A stretch of DNA of 64,000 nucleotides from Delphinapterus leucas (GCF_002288925.2 NW_022098021.1:8229966-8293965); one strand, 5' to 3'; shown: positions 10,146 through 22,840, counted from the first letter of the stretch. Numbers and translations: made by a program. Notes: a model not told the origin generated them from the letters alone.

Positions 10146-10170
10146 TAATTAGATGCTGTGTAATTAGATG
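10146..10170 (+). promoter_or_regulatory. Duplicated TAATTAGATG homeodomain-like motif
   Basis: 'taattagatg' occurs at 10146-10155 and 10161-10170. TAATTA is the usual core bound by homeodomain proteins. Spacing of 15 bp puts the sites about one and a half helical turns apart. Function is only inferred from the motif. Confidence 0.2.
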
Positions 10171-10933
10171 GAAACATATTTCAGTTAGATAGAAAAATCT
10201 GGTTACCACAGCAGCTTCTCCTTTTGTCCTAGAGCAGCATTTAATTTTCTTTTCCCTTTTCAGTTCCCAACTAGAGTTGTTTACAGTTTTTTTTTCTTCA
10301 CAAATGCCGGTCACCTGGAGATACGGCAGTTGATCAACAAAACTGATTACTGTGCAGGTGTAAACCACATAGTTTAGGTCCCCAAACCATGCTGGACCAG
10401 AAGTATTTCGTTTTCTCCACTAATGAACTTCACAGGATAGTTCTAAACCGTCCCTTTACATCTTAGGTTTGAAAATCAGAGCCTCATCGTAATGCCATTT
10501 AGCTGGTCCAGATGGGAGCCTGTGTAATCTAGGTAAGCTACGGAGATGAAGTGAAAACTCAATAGGTCAGAGAAAGAACATGAGTTATGCGACCGCCCCA
10601 GCATCATCATTATTGGTCAGGGAAAGGCACTTAGGCACCTGAGTTCGCTTTATCTGCTCTACTGATGGGGGATGATAATTTCATCGCATATGACTTTTGA
10701 TGAGAATGCCTTAGTGAGATCGGCAGCGAGGGGGAGATGAATCTCAGAGAATGATTTTGGAGTGTGTGTATGTATGTTTAAGTAGCATCCTAGTGATTCT
10801 GAAAATCACCTAAGGAAGATGTAAGCAGCTAGACCATACTGGCTTATCAACATCGGGCCATGTTTCTGCATTTCTAATTTGATTACTTGGAAACTAGTAT
10901 CATTAAACTAAAAGACATTGCGCTGTATGTCTT

Positions 10934-10961
10934 GAGAGAGAGAGAGAGAGAAAAAAAAAAG
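10934..10961. repeat. (GA)n with A-run
   Basis: 'gagagagagagagagag' is followed by a run of about ten A. Simple repeat. Confidence 0.85.
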
Positions 10962-12457
10962 ACAGATTAATGATACTTCAGGAAATGCTCTGACTCTACC
11001 CAGGAAATGAACTCTTCTCACTAATTTTGCATTCCAGCCTAAAACAGCCCTGTCCATGCTCTATAATTAGAAATATAATAAATAGTCAGATCGAGGCACT
11101 AGGCAAAATGTCAGATTTATTTTCTTCACTCCCACATGTACTATATTTGTTTGGTTTATTGTCTTCTTGGTCAAGGAAGAAATTTTATTTACATATTAGT
11201 GTCAGAAAATATAAAAGTAAGTGATTCACCAAATTTACCGTTTGGGGTATACTCTATTTTTATATAATACTAATTAACCATGTTTTGAAACATAAGGTGC
11301 AGGAAAGGCTTCCCTGTAGTATTTATATTGTAACTTTTCAGCCCACAGAAGTGTGCTGCATTTTGAACCCATATGACCAGTAAATACCTCTATCCTAAAT
11401 GTCTGGAAGGAAGGTGCCCAGTGTGATTTTCTGTGCACGAAAATGTGTCTCAAGACACCAACATGAGGATTACAGGGCTTTAGAGTGCTGTAAAGTTAGT
11501 TTTCTGTTTAGACCTACATCATGTCGTAAGGTATTTAGAAATTAACTGGTGCAAAATAATATACCGTTTACTAGAAATAATTTTAAAGGCCCATAGCCTT
11601 ATAATCCCTTCTAGATAATCTTTATTAGGTATGTTCCCACAAGCATACTGTGGCCTGGTGCATGAGTTTGATATTACAGTGTTGCAGACAACCGCTTTCT
11701 CAGACTTTACAATGGATCAAAGACAATCTTTATGCTGATAGGTAATTCTGGAAGAGTGTCGGTTTCCCTGGATCTCAAGGGCCTCACTCTCAGAACCTGC
11801 TCCCATCCTAGACTCCACTCACCTCCCCACTAGCACCCACCAGGTAGGCCCGGAAATTGTATGATTAGACCAGAGATGTAAGGTGGGTGCTGCTTGTTGC
11901 TTGAGGGAGGTGGAGGTGATACAAGAAAATTGCAAGACCACGGAATAGAGGAGATGAACATAAGAGAAACAAGGAACCAACTAAACTATGGAAAATTGAG
12001 TACTCAATTGTGTGAAGTTCAAAGTTGTTTTCTTAGAGAACCAATCAAGAGGAAATAGGGTTAACCCTCAAGTAGGGTTGATTTGTTAGACATAAGGAAG
12101 GCCAAGCTTCCCTGGTGGGTTTGATATGACGTAGGACCAGAGCTTGGTACCTTTTAGTAATGACTCATGGTTTTAAGGGCTGCAGCGTATGGGTTGACAT
12201 CCCTGAGCACCCTCATCATATACTTGACCCTGTGGCAATTTAGAAAAGGCTGTTTGGCATCAGTGGAGAAGCTGTACTTCATCTGAGGTGAAGATGAGGC
12301 ACCTATATATATAATGCGTGACCTCTTGACAAAAAACTACATGATAAGCAAAAAGTTTGGTCTGTAATCTCCTAGGGGTGTTATGGGGAAGGGAGAGAGA
12401 GAAACTAGCTCATTTGCATGTCGTCCTGCCCAGAAAAACTTTTGCTGATTGAAGCTC

Positions 12458-14325
12458 TATTTTTTTTTTTTTTTAAACTATGGGTAGAGCACTTAACATG
12501 AGAGCTACCCTTTTAACAAAAGTTTAAGTGTACAGCCCAGTATTGTTGACTATAGGTACAGGGTTATACAGAAGATCTCTAGAACTTATTTATCTTTCTT
12601 AACTGAACCTTTATGTCAGTTGACTAGTAACTTCCCATTTCTTCCACCTCCAGCTCCTGGCAACCACCATTCCACTCTTTGATTCTAGCAATTTGACTAT
12701 TTTAGATATCTCATGTATGTGTAATCATGCAGTATTTATTCTTCTGTGATTGGCTTATTTCATTTAACATGATGTCCTCAAGGTTCAACCATGTTGTCAC
12801 ATATTGCAGAATTCCTTTCTTTCTTTGAAGGTTAATAGTATTCCACTGTCTGTATCTACTGCATTTTCTTTATTCATTTATCTGTCAAGGGACACTTAGG
12901 TTGTTTCCACATTTGGCTATTGTGAGTAGTGATGCAACGAACAAGGGAGTGCTAATATCTCTTCAAGATTCTGATTTCAATTATTTTGGATAAATACCCA
13001 GAAATGGGATTGCTGGATCATATGGTAGTTTTACGTTTAAGTTTTTGAGAAAGCTCCATACTGTTCTCCATAGCAGTTGTACCATTTTACATTCCTACCA
13101 ACAGAATGCAAGGGTTCCAATTTCTCCACATTCTTGCCAACACTTGTTGTCTCTTGTTTTGTTTTGTTTTTAATATAATAACCATCCTGACAGGCGTAAA
13201 GTGATGTCTCACTGTGGTTTTGATCTGCATTTCCCTGATGATTAGTGACATTGAACATTTTTCATATATCTCTTGGCCATCAGTATGTCTTCTTTGGAAA
13301 AATGCCTGTTTAAGTCTTTAGCCCATTTTTAAAGAGTTGTAGGAGTTCCTAATATATTTTGAAGATGAACTCCTTGTCAGATGTATGGTTTGAAAATATT
13401 TTCTCCCATTCCATAAGTTGCCCTTCTATTCTGTTGATTGTTTCCTTTGCTGTGAAGAAGATTTTCGGTTTGATCTTAGGGGAAAAGCTTTCAATTTTTC
13501 ACCATTAAGTATAATGTTTCCTGTGGGCTTTTCATAATTAGTCTTTATTATGTTGAAGTACTTTCCTTCTATTTCTAGTTTGTTTAGAATTTTTATCATG
13601 AAAAGCTGTTAGATTTTGTCAGAGGCTTTTTCTGTATTTATTGAGATGATCTATGATTTTTATTCTTTATTCTGGTAATATGGTATCTCACATTAATTGA
13701 TTTTCATGTACTGCAACATCCTTCCATCCTAAGGATAAATCTCACTTGGTTGTGGTGTACAATCCTTCTGATGTGCTGTTGCCTTCAGTTTGCTAGTATT
13801 TTGATGAGGAACTTTGCATCTATATTCATCAGAGATATTGGCTATAGTTTTCTTTTCTTGTGGTGTCTTTATCTGGTTTTGGTATCGCGTTAATGCTGGC
13901 CTCATGAAATGTTTGGAAGTGTTCGCTCCTCTTCCATTTTTTGAAAGAGTTTGAGAAGGATTGGCACTAATTCTTCTTAATTGTTTGGTGTGATTCACCA
14001 TGAAGCCATGTGTTTCTCTGGTTTTCTCTTTTGGGAGATTTTGATTACTGATTCAATTGCTATACTAATTATAGGTCTGTTCAGACTTTCTATTTCTTCA
14101 TAATTTAGTCTTGGTAGGCTGTATGTTTCTAGGAATTTATCCATTTCTTCTAGGTTATCCAGTTTGTTGGTGTATAGTTGTTCATAGTGGTCTCTTACGA
14201 TCCTTTTTATTTCTGTAGTGTCAGTTGTAATGACTCCTCTTTCATTTCTGATTTTATCTGAGTCTTCTTTTTATCTTAGTCTAACTAGGTATTTGTCTAT
14301 TTTGCTTATCTTTGAAAAAACTAAC
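12458..14325 (-). mobile_element. L1, 3' segment of a 5'-inverted insertion
   Basis: Starts with a T-run (reverse-strand poly-A), then antisense L1 3' UTR and ORF2 3' part: 'ctcctggcaaccaccattcc', 'ttgtttccacatttggc', 'tacccagaaatgggattgct' and 'agtctttagcccattttt'. Near 13.48 kb the sequence jumps within L1 ('tttcggtttgatcttagggg'), suggesting an internal deletion. It ends at a word corresponding to ORF2 just before the reverse-transcriptase domain. The remaining ORF2 L1 lies inverted at 14326-15257. Frames are full of stops, so the copy is dead. Confidence 0.9.
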
Positions 14326-14421
14326 TGGAAAATTCACAAGTATGTGGAAATTAAACAGCATGCTCTTGAACAACCATTAGGTCAAACAAGAAATCAAAAA
14401 AGACATTAGAAGATACCTCAA

Positions 14422-14752
14422 GGACTTCCCTGGTGGCACAGTGGTTAAGAATCCATCTGCCAATGCAAGGTACGTGGGTTCGAGCCCTGGTCCAGGAAGA
14501 TCCCACATGCCGTGGAGCAACTAAGCCTGTGCACCACAACTACTGAGCCTCCACTCTGGAGCCTGCAAGCCACAACTACTGAGCCCACGTGCCCCGACTA
14601 CTGAAGCCTGTGTGCTCTAGGGCCCGTGCTCCACAACAAGAGAAGCCACTGTGATGAGAAGCCCGCTCGCCGCAACTGGAGAAAGCCCACGCACAGCAAT
14701 GAAGACCCAAAAAACAGCCAAAATTTAATTAATTAATATTTTTTTTAAAAAA
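14422..14752 (+). mobile_element. Long CHR-type SINE nested in L1
   Basis: Complete long-form SINE with head 'ggacttccctggtggcaca' and tail after 'gaagacccaa'. The target word 'tacctcaag' is repeated at 14414-14422 and 14759-14767 with a small indel beside it. It is younger than the inverted L1 it interrupts. Confidence 0.92.
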
Positions 14753-15027
14753 AGATGTTACCTCAAGACAAATGAAAATGAAAACGAAAATTACCGAAAC
14801 TTATGGGTTGCAGCAAAAATAGAAGAGGGAAGTCCATTGCAATAAATGTTTACATTTTAAAAAGGAGAAAGATCTCAAATAATCTAACTTTACACCTCAA
14901 GGAGCTAGAAAAAGAACAAATTAAGCCCAAATTTAGCAGAAGGAAGGAAATAAATATTAGAGAAGAAATAAATGAGATAGAAAACAGAAAAACAATAGGA
15001 AAATGTCAAAACTAAGAGTTGGCTTTT

Positions 15028-15246
15028 GTTTTGTTTTGTTTTTTTGTTTTTTTTCGGTACGCGGGCCTCTCACTGTTGTGGCCTCTCCCGTTGCGGAGCA
15101 CAGGCTCCGGAAGCGCAGGCTCAGTGGCCATGGCTCACGGGCCCAGCTGCTCCGCGGCATGTGGGATCTTCCCGGACCGGGGCACGAACCCGTGTCCCCC
15201 GCATCGGCAGGCGGACTCTCAACCACTGCGCCACCAGGGAAGCCCA
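15028..15246 (-). mobile_element. Young short CHR-type SINE nested at L1 edge
   Basis: Antisense young-type SINE with a (TTTTG)n-like T-rich tail and 'cggtacgcgggcctctcac'. The target duplication 'agttggctttt' is at 15017-15027 and 15247-15257, itself L1 sequence. High CpG content indicates recent insertion. Confidence 0.95.
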
Positions 15247-15257
15247 AGTTGGCTTTT

Positions 15258-15883
15258 TTTATTGTAAATTTTCTTAACTCTAAAATTAAGAAAATAAGTG
15301 TGCCTGCAGTAGCCAGTGTAATTGAAGCAGGTATCTATATCCACGTGATCTGGGGCAGAATGCTTTACCATGCCTCTTAGTTTAGGAATGTAGAAAATGT
15401 TCACTGTGAAAACTCTCTAAGAGGTATTTGAAGTTACTGATGGGCTGTGCTGTCAGTGACTGCCAGGAGAAAGCAGTGCATCATCCCTCTGTATCAAACC
15501 TTTTGGACCATTTGCTATAGAATCATCTTGGTCAGCTCATGTCCGCAGCGGGCTCCCAGACTCACCTACAGTTACTTAGTGTTCACTCGTTCTTTGCCAG
15601 GGTGCACCATGAAATGATGCTGGGAGTCTGGCTCCTTGTTTGATTCACTCTTTTTCCTTGTCTAAAGCACTTTCCAGTGGGGACAATAACCTCATACACT
15701 GAGCTCAGTGTAAACAGGAAATCTGGCAGCAATAACTGGACCAAGGGCTAACTTTGCAAAGCCAAGTTTTAATGAGTAATTTGCAAAATAATTAATCAGG
15801 AAGCCACTGTCGCTAGAAAATGGGCTAAGTGCACCCCACACTGACTTGCTGCCTTTCCTGGCTTCCTGAGGTGACGGTCATAA
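15258..15883. other. Repeat-free stretch, possible conserved non-coding DNA
   Basis: No transposon seen. The part around 15750-15830 is rich in homeodomain and POU-like words ('taatgagtaatttgcaaaat', 'taattaat'). It is marked as a candidate only; no conservation data are available. Confidence 0.2.
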
Positions 15884-15930
15884 GGAGAAGGTATTTTAAG
15901 GCCCATAAGATACCTTAAAATACCTTTTCC
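15884..15930. repeat. 18-bp hairpin, 11-nt loop
   Basis: 'ggagaaggtattttaagg' (15884-15901) pairs with 15913-15930 at 17 of 18 positions; the inner 14 bp are perfect. The loop is 'cccataagata'. No transposon context is seen. Confidence 0.9.
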
Positions 15931-16890
15931 TACAAGTAAGCTTCTCTAAGTAACCTGCTGTTACCAGGATCGAAGGGAGAAGTTGTGAACTCCAGAATCC
16001 ACTTCTTTAGTCTTAAAAAACTGCAGATCATGAGCTATTAATGACCCATTAATGGATGAGAAAATCAATTTAGTGATTCAAAACCAACTATCAAAAAAAA
16101 ATTAAGTGAAATAAACTAGAAATATCAAAGTGTGTCATGTATTATAAGGTTAAATATTTTGTAAAACAAATTTTTTATACACATATAAATATATGTACAC
16201 GTATGTTGGTACTGAGTTATAATATAATATGTATTTCTTAATCTTGGTCAGAGAAGTTTGTCATTACTTTATTTAAAACTTTTTTGAAATATGGAAATTT
16301 TTTTTTAATTACATTTTAGATATAGTGATCAAGAGAGTTTATTTCTTTATGCTTAGGAAACATAACTTCTCTAGGAAAATAATGAATGCACTTAAAGTTG
16401 CTATAATTAGACAAAAGAAATGAATATGCTTATATGATCCTCCAAAAAAATTTGACATTAGATGTAAACTGATATCTCATGCTATTAATTTAAGTATCCT
16501 AAATATTTCAAAGCTATATTTATAACTATATTTTTGTAAATGCCATTGAAGTATGCAAATCAATGATGATAATGCAAATAATTTAAGTATTTAAACATTT
16601 TAAATAGCATTTCAAAATTTAGAGTCTTGACCCTAAAAATAAAACATAAAATCTAATTTAAAAAAGCACAAACAGCAAGCTTATAGGTTTTTCCCAAGGA
16701 GTAGAGTACACAATTGGGCTATTTCAAGGCTGTCACCAGTATATTTCTTTCATATATTGTCACAAAAATTCTATAAAGCCCTATTACTTTTAGTATTTAA
16801 GTAGTTTTATTCATCATTCACAGTGGCACATTTCTTTTTTTGGGTGGGGGGATCATTTTGTTTTAAAGAATTATTATTTTTACTTAAAAT
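15931..16890. other. AT-rich single-copy DNA
   Basis: Strongly AT-rich, with an alternating 'acacatataaatatatgtac' tract near 16180 and an octamer 'atgcaaat' near 16570. No gene or repeat family recognised. Confidence 0.4.
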
Positions 16891-16894
16891 ATGT

Positions 16895-17105
16895 AAAACA
16901 GAGACGCAACATAGGAACATACACTCCAGAACCAGATTGCTTGGGTTATGTGACCAAGAGCTGGTTCTTTAATCTGTCTATGCTTCACTTTCTTCATCCA
17001 TAAGATGGAAGAATGAGCAGTGTCTGTATTAAGAAGGATTAAATGAGTTAATATTTATAAATCTGGCAAGTTAGGAAGTGCTAAGTGTCTGCTGTTATTA
17101 TGGCA
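16895..17105 (+). mobile_element. MIR SINE, sense
   Basis: 'actccagaaccagattgctt', 'atgtgaccaagagctggtt', 'tcttcatccataagatgga' and 'ggattaaatgagttaat' follow the MIR consensus order. Confidence 0.85.
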
Positions 17106-19974
17106 CATACTCAACCTTCATTAATTCAGCAAGCATTCACATCACACCTAGAAGATCAAATGCTGAACTGTAGATGAAAAGGCAGCCTCCAGCATCTAAA
17201 GAGTACAACTGGGCAGGTCAAATTCCTGGAAGGGTAAATAGGAGACAGTGATGGAGGAAGCAAAGTGCCAATTTGGTGACAGGGGGAGGGTGAGCTGGGG
17301 CGAGCAGTGAGGGTGAAAACTCACTTTTTCTTAAATAAGTGCTAGCTGCCCACAGTCGAAACAAAGTCCAGATGTTGACATTTATTTTGGATTTTCCACT
17401 TGGCCAAGCAGCCTAGTTCCTGGCTTTTTCTTTCCTTACCATCTCGTTGTAAGCTTCTTGTTGCCATTTCTCTACTCTGGCTTTTCTCTAAGCGTTCAGT
17501 CTCAATGAAGCTGTTGAAGGGCTGCAGTCGTGATGCAGGTGTAACTGATCACACAGGACTCCAGGTGCAGGTGTGGTTCTCTCAGAGCTGATCCATATCC
17601 TGCAGTTGGTTGGCCCACCTATCATTGGTAGAAAAAAGAATTACTGCTTTAGTTTATAGACTTTCTTACCTCCCCTTCCCAAGCCAACTGCCATACTTGC
17701 AAAATGCTTCAAATATTCTCTAATCATACTAGGTATGTAGCACAGATCTTCTAAAGTACATTTTACCTGTGAACGTGTAAGCCCTGGATGGTTCTGATTT
17801 CTCAAATAATTTGTCACGCTGTGTCTTTACTCATAAAGTCAGTATTACAAAATGAAAATTGAGGCCCAGTGTTGCGAGTAAAGGAGTTGTTTCAGGGAAG
17901 TAGAAGTCGTATTTGTTAAGCACTTGTAAGTCGCAGCTATGAGGGTCCAAATAGGAATCAGACGCTCAAGGACCTTGGACCTGGATGGGGAAACAGATGC
18001 GGTTCCAAGTATTAGGAGCACGCTAGTAAATTACAAATGTGTTTCCATGGTGGCTCAGAGGAGGAAGTGGTCAGTTACGCTTTGGGTGTGGAGGTGGTGT
18101 TAGGGACCTCACACTAGCATTCTACCTGGGGAGAAGCCACACATGTTAACTAAGGACCTTCTGCAGGTGGGACACAGTGCCCAAGAGCTGGGCTACACAC
18201 CAAGATGGGACAGTGAGAAGGTAGACCAGGAAGCTGCCCAGGTAGCCACATCTCACCCAGCCCTGTACACACACGGCTGCATCTGAGCTGAGGTCATGTC
18301 CTAGCCCCCTGCATACCTATATGTACCCCATGCCTGTTACTACAGGGATGGCTTAGAAGCTATGTCTGTGTCTATGGACCTGAGAATATGTTTATCTTAT
18401 ATAAAATATGCAGGAGATGCTGAAGCAAGCAAGTGAAAGATAAACCTCTCCCCCAAATGGTCAACATCATCAGCAAGACAGAAATTTGATCCAAATATAA
18501 CTGCAGAAAGTTAACAATGGGAAGGAAAAGGAAGAGAAGCTTTGGGAAGGAGTCTGACTTTGAATTAAATAACAGATGATTCACAAGCGAAGAATAAAGC
18601 CTAAGCCTTGAAACTAAAAATGAGAAAGTCAATTTGATGCAAAAGGAGAAACATTATGATGAAGAATTCAAGTGACTGAATGAAATTAAAACTGATTTAT
18701 TAGGTGATGGAGATACAGCTGGAAGCTCAGCATCCCATCTGGAGGAAAAAGGGAGGAAATTAACCTTCTATGTGACTCTCCTGGGCTCAATAATAATGTT
18801 GAAGGAGAAGGGAAAGGAGCCTTGGTGAGAAAAATAAGGAGGGTCAGTTATGCACAGAAGAGAAGTTTCCAGGTTGGGATCAAGAAACCAAGATGATTAA
18901 ATCAACACAGAATATCATGTGTACCATAATGAAAGTGATGACAAGACCATCTTCTCAAACTGTATCCTGAGCAAGGGAAATCCCAGGATGGGGACAGCAG
19001 GGATACATGCAGACGATAGAAAATGGTTTCAGGAGTTCAGGAACCAAGAAATAAAACAATAACAATAACAATAACAACACCACCAACAACACCCCTAACC
19101 TGTAGAGCCTCAACATAAGCAAGACCTAAGATAGACTAAAAGGCATCACGTTGTTCTTCCCGAGCCACAGCAGGTATGTGTTTGCCCAGCCACCTGTCTC
19201 CTGAGTCAGGAAAATGGCCAGATCTAAACAAACAAAACAAACAAGACTGAAAAAAAACCCTAAAGATTCAAAGACAAGGGCTTGATGGTTCAAATCTGAA
19301 ATGGAAAAAGCAGAAATGTCGTAACTGAGAGAGGAAAGGGAGGTTGTTACCAGAACATGGACAGGTCTTGCAGAGGAGGCAGGTTCCCTGAATTCTGAGC
19401 TCACTGCTGAGCTCACTGCTTCTCCCACCTGGCTTTGTGGTTCTAGTGGTGGGGTTGCCCAGTGTGTTTCCTTTTCCTTGCTTATAAAACAAGAGGATGG
19501 GAATAAATGAATTCTAAGATCCTCACCACACTTAAAGATTTCCGTAAGGATATAGAGAATATAAACTGAATTCGGTTCTCATGACAAGTTCAAAGTGAAT
19601 TCGCTACTCAGGATGTAAGAATGAGGTTTCTATCTGTTGGTCATTTACTTATTTCCCTTCTTTTTTTAGATTGCCAACCCACTCCTGATCTGTCTAGGTT
19701 CACAAAAAATATCTGTTACATCTGGTTCCTCAGAACCTTTCTAGAATGTCATATTGTCGTCATAACTTCTCTCCCCATTTCAATAAGAATGGGCACATTT
19801 TGAATCATTAAAGGCCATAATGTCCAAAGTTTGTACATATTCTGCCTATTTTGCTCCTGTCTAGCTGCGTCTTGAGATGCCAGGGCCCTTGGTTTCCTTG
19901 GCTCTGTGGGTGCTACCTTTTGGGAAATATAGTACCCAAAGGATTTAAACAGTGCCTGTTTAAAGTTGCATTGG
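17106..19974. other. Single-copy DNA with minor simple repeats
   Basis: No gene recognised. The 100-codon antisense frame at 19126-19428 has a hydrophobic run but no known family. A (CAA/AAC)n-like tract is at 19058-19098 and a perfect 12-bp tandem pair 'tgagctcactgc' at 19396-19419. A patch around 17.94-18.09 kb may be a much decayed antisense L2. Confidence 0.4.
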
Positions 19975-20277
19975 GAAGGGTGGGGGAAATAGGTGAAGGT
20001 GGCTCAAAGGTACAAACTTCCAGTTATAAGAAAAACAAGTCATTGGAATGTAATGTACAGGATGGAGACTATAGCTAACAACACTGTATTGTATATTTGC
20101 TAAGAGAGCTTGAAAGTTCTCATCACAAGGAAAAAAAAATGTGCAACTATGTGAGGTGATGGATGTTAACTAAACCAATTGTGGTAATCATTTTGTAATA
20201 TACTTAAATCATTCCACAATACACCCTAAACTTATACAGTGTTATATGTCAAATATATCTCAATAAAACTAAGGGAA
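19975..20277 (+). mobile_element. L1 3' end (L1MA/MB type)
   Basis: L1 3' UTR words in order: 'gtacaaacttccagttataa', 'actgtattgtatatttgcta', 'agttctcatcacaag', 'gtgatggatgttaac' and 'atatctcaataaaac'. It is truncated to about 300 bp. Confidence 0.85.
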
Positions 20278-22840
20278 AATCAGGTTGCATTGTGCAATAG
20301 AATGTTGCTTGATAACTTCAGTTATAGTGATAAACATCAAATGAAAAGTGTGAGGCGTACACTGCCTCGTGTCTACTACAGAGTCGAGTGCTGTTTCTCT
20401 TGTTCAGTGTAATTGGGCAGCAACACAGCTAATAAACCAAAGGATAGAAAAGTCATTTCAGCCTGCCAGTTAAACACGGTACGGCACTGACTTTGTATAC
20501 CTAGGGTGCTAATGTGATCCTAAGGAATCAGAAAAGTGGGACCCCTCTGTTTTGTATAGGTTCCAAGAGAAAGACAAGTTATTTAAGAATATTGTCAAAC
20601 CTTCCATGAAAATACACCCTTAAGGAGATTGAAGAAGAGGCCCTGTGGCCAGAAGGGGCAAATCAACAAGAGTGGAGTTAGAGAAAGATGCTAGAAGGCA
20701 AGAGTCAGATGACAGGACTGAGCAGCACAGGGGAAAGTCCTGCTAAGTTTTAGACAACAATCTTGGTCAAGTTACATTTGAATTGCTGATGAGCTGCCAC
20801 ATAGAAGATGCCGCAGAGATAACCGACAGTTAAGATTCCACAGGATGAAGAGATCTGGGGTGGACAGTCGGATGGGGGACCTACAAACAGAGGGCAGATG
20901 ACAGAATTTGAGTACAGGTGATCAATAAAAAAAGTGGGTAGTAGACCACAGTAGAATCTATTTTTTAAAAAAATTAACACGAGCAAGAAAGCAAAGGCTT
21001 CAAGGCTATGTCTACACTAAACTCACAAGTGACGTTGAACAGCCCAGAACATCTTTTAGTGTTCACCGCCATCCTGAAACCTGGAGCTCCCCAAGAAGTT
21101 TTTGAAACGGATGCGCCATCTGCATTCCAGGTAGGGTATTTTTGTGATGGGTCCTGTTTACTTTGTGTTTTGATTCTTTTCTAGTATATCCACTAGAGTG
21201 GGTTCTGGTACTCCATTTGATCTTTGGCTTCTGAAATATGAGCTTTCTAATAAGTTTAAGCTTGTACATGACCTGTCTTGAACTTGGAAAGATTGTGAGG
21301 AAACCCTGGGAAGGGCAGTGTCATTAAGAAAATTCCAGGAGAGAGACTCAAGGGCAAGGAGAGTCTCAGTAGAAAAATCTACCCCTAGTTGGATGAGGAC
21401 AAAGGGAGAATAGAGGCAGTTAGTATAATTCATAAGAAGCCAAGTGCAAACGTTAATTAAGACCAAAAAAAGACAAAGAAAAAACTTTAATTTAAAAATT
21501 CACTAAAACACCAGGGAAGAAAATAATGATTATCACAGAGTGTATCAGAGGTTTCTGTTAAAGGGGAGGGGAAAAAAGAGCATATTAGGCAGGAGTAGCC
21601 ATTTGGTTCAAAAGAGGCTTTTTTGAAAATTAGCTTAAGAAAGTGACAGTCATAATTGATGACATGAAGGTAGTAAAACGTTTCCTGCACTTTCTTTTTA
21701 ATTTAATTACTTGTATCCTCTGAGATATGTCAGGGCATTGGTAATTTTGCAACAGTAGTTATCTGTCCAAATTGAATATTATAGATGTACGTATGTGCCT
21801 TACAAAAGAGGGCAAGACTGTGAGTCTGTAACTTCTAGTTCAGCTCTGAGATTCTTCACCTGGGTTGCTACTCATTAATAGAATTTAAGATATATTAAAT
21901 GACAACCAACTGATTCTGTTCTAATCCTTGGCATTCAAATGAGGATATGTTTTCTTTTTTCCTCTTACTCCACAAATAAGTTGTTACATGAGTTTTTAAA
22001 ATTTCTACTTCACTGGCATACTAGGAAAAATCAGAATGGGGGCAGAATGAAAGCTCACTTGAAATTTTAACCCTGAGATAGACCCATTTTTCCCTTGCCA
22101 ATAGCGAGAATCTACAGGGACCTTTTGCTTCGACAGATGGAAAATTCCTATTTTGGGAATCAACCCCAACTGCTTTTAAATAGTATTCAGCCATTACTTA
22201 ATCCAAGGCATGGCTTTTGATCCACTGCTCAGAGGATTAAAAAAAATTCTGGGTTTCAAGTTAAAGGTCAACAAATGCTACATAGGCCTGCGTGGAAAAG
22301 GCAGAGTCACGTGGTTCGTTAGTGCTCACGCGTCTGAGATTCATTCGTGTGGGACTAGCCATTTCTTTTAAGTTTCTTGGTAAAGTTTTTTAAAAATACG
22401 TTTTAACAGTTTTTTGATTTATTAAGATATTATAAGGGAGACCCAAATTCAGTTTGATCGCTTGTTTGCACTGAGGTCCCTATCTTTGCTAAGTGAAGTG
22501 TGGATAGGACTCAGACAGTTTTCAAAGTACACTGTGTCAGTTCATGACCATGATTGGTGCCTGGACATACTTCCCAGTAGACCTGTACCTTTAGCTTCAG
22601 TGTGGCCTAACTGACTGCAGATTAAGTAACAAAGGGAATTGAGACACAGTGGAAACGTGAAGCTAAGTCAGATAAAGAGCACTAGCATTACCCTTGGATG
22701 TGGATCAGTGTGGAAGAGGAATCTGGGATCCTGATGCTGTGATAGCTGCCCCTGAAATGTGATGCTCTCAGCCTATGGAGAGACCTGTTCATGTGTATGT
22801 ACAATACTTCAGTGTATATCGATTTAGAAAGGACCATCTG
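20278..22840. other. Single-copy DNA, no feature recognised
   Basis: About 2.5 kb without a repeat family I recognise. Open frames of 60-102 codons on the minus strand near 20.75-21.69 kb have no recognisable domains. Confidence 0.4.

Larger units (their letters stand above)
9426..12457. other. Largely repeat-free 3-kb stretch
   Basis: No transposon family, RNA gene or protein domain recognised over about 3 kb. It contains a (GA)n run and a duplicated TAATTAGATG motif (listed separately). Frames of 60-93 codons lack known domains. Confidence 0.45.
14326..15257 (+). mobile_element. L1, inverted 5' segment (twin priming)
   Basis: In sense orientation this carries the ORF2 linker after the endonuclease: 'cttatgggttgcagcaaaa', 'caaataatctaactttacac' and 'aaagaacaaattaagcccaa', translating at 14803-15015 to 'SNNLTLHLKELEKEQ' and 'KFSRRKEINIREEINEIENR'. 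Its 3' limit ('agttggctttt') meets the same L1 position at which the antisense segment begins. That is the arrangement expected for twin-primed 5' inversion of one L1. Two SINEs landed inside later (14422-14752 and 15028-15246). Confidence 0.8.

Noticed and set aside
12109..12125. 'gcttccctggtggg' as a SINE head
   Set aside because: Only about 14 bases match and no SINE body follows.
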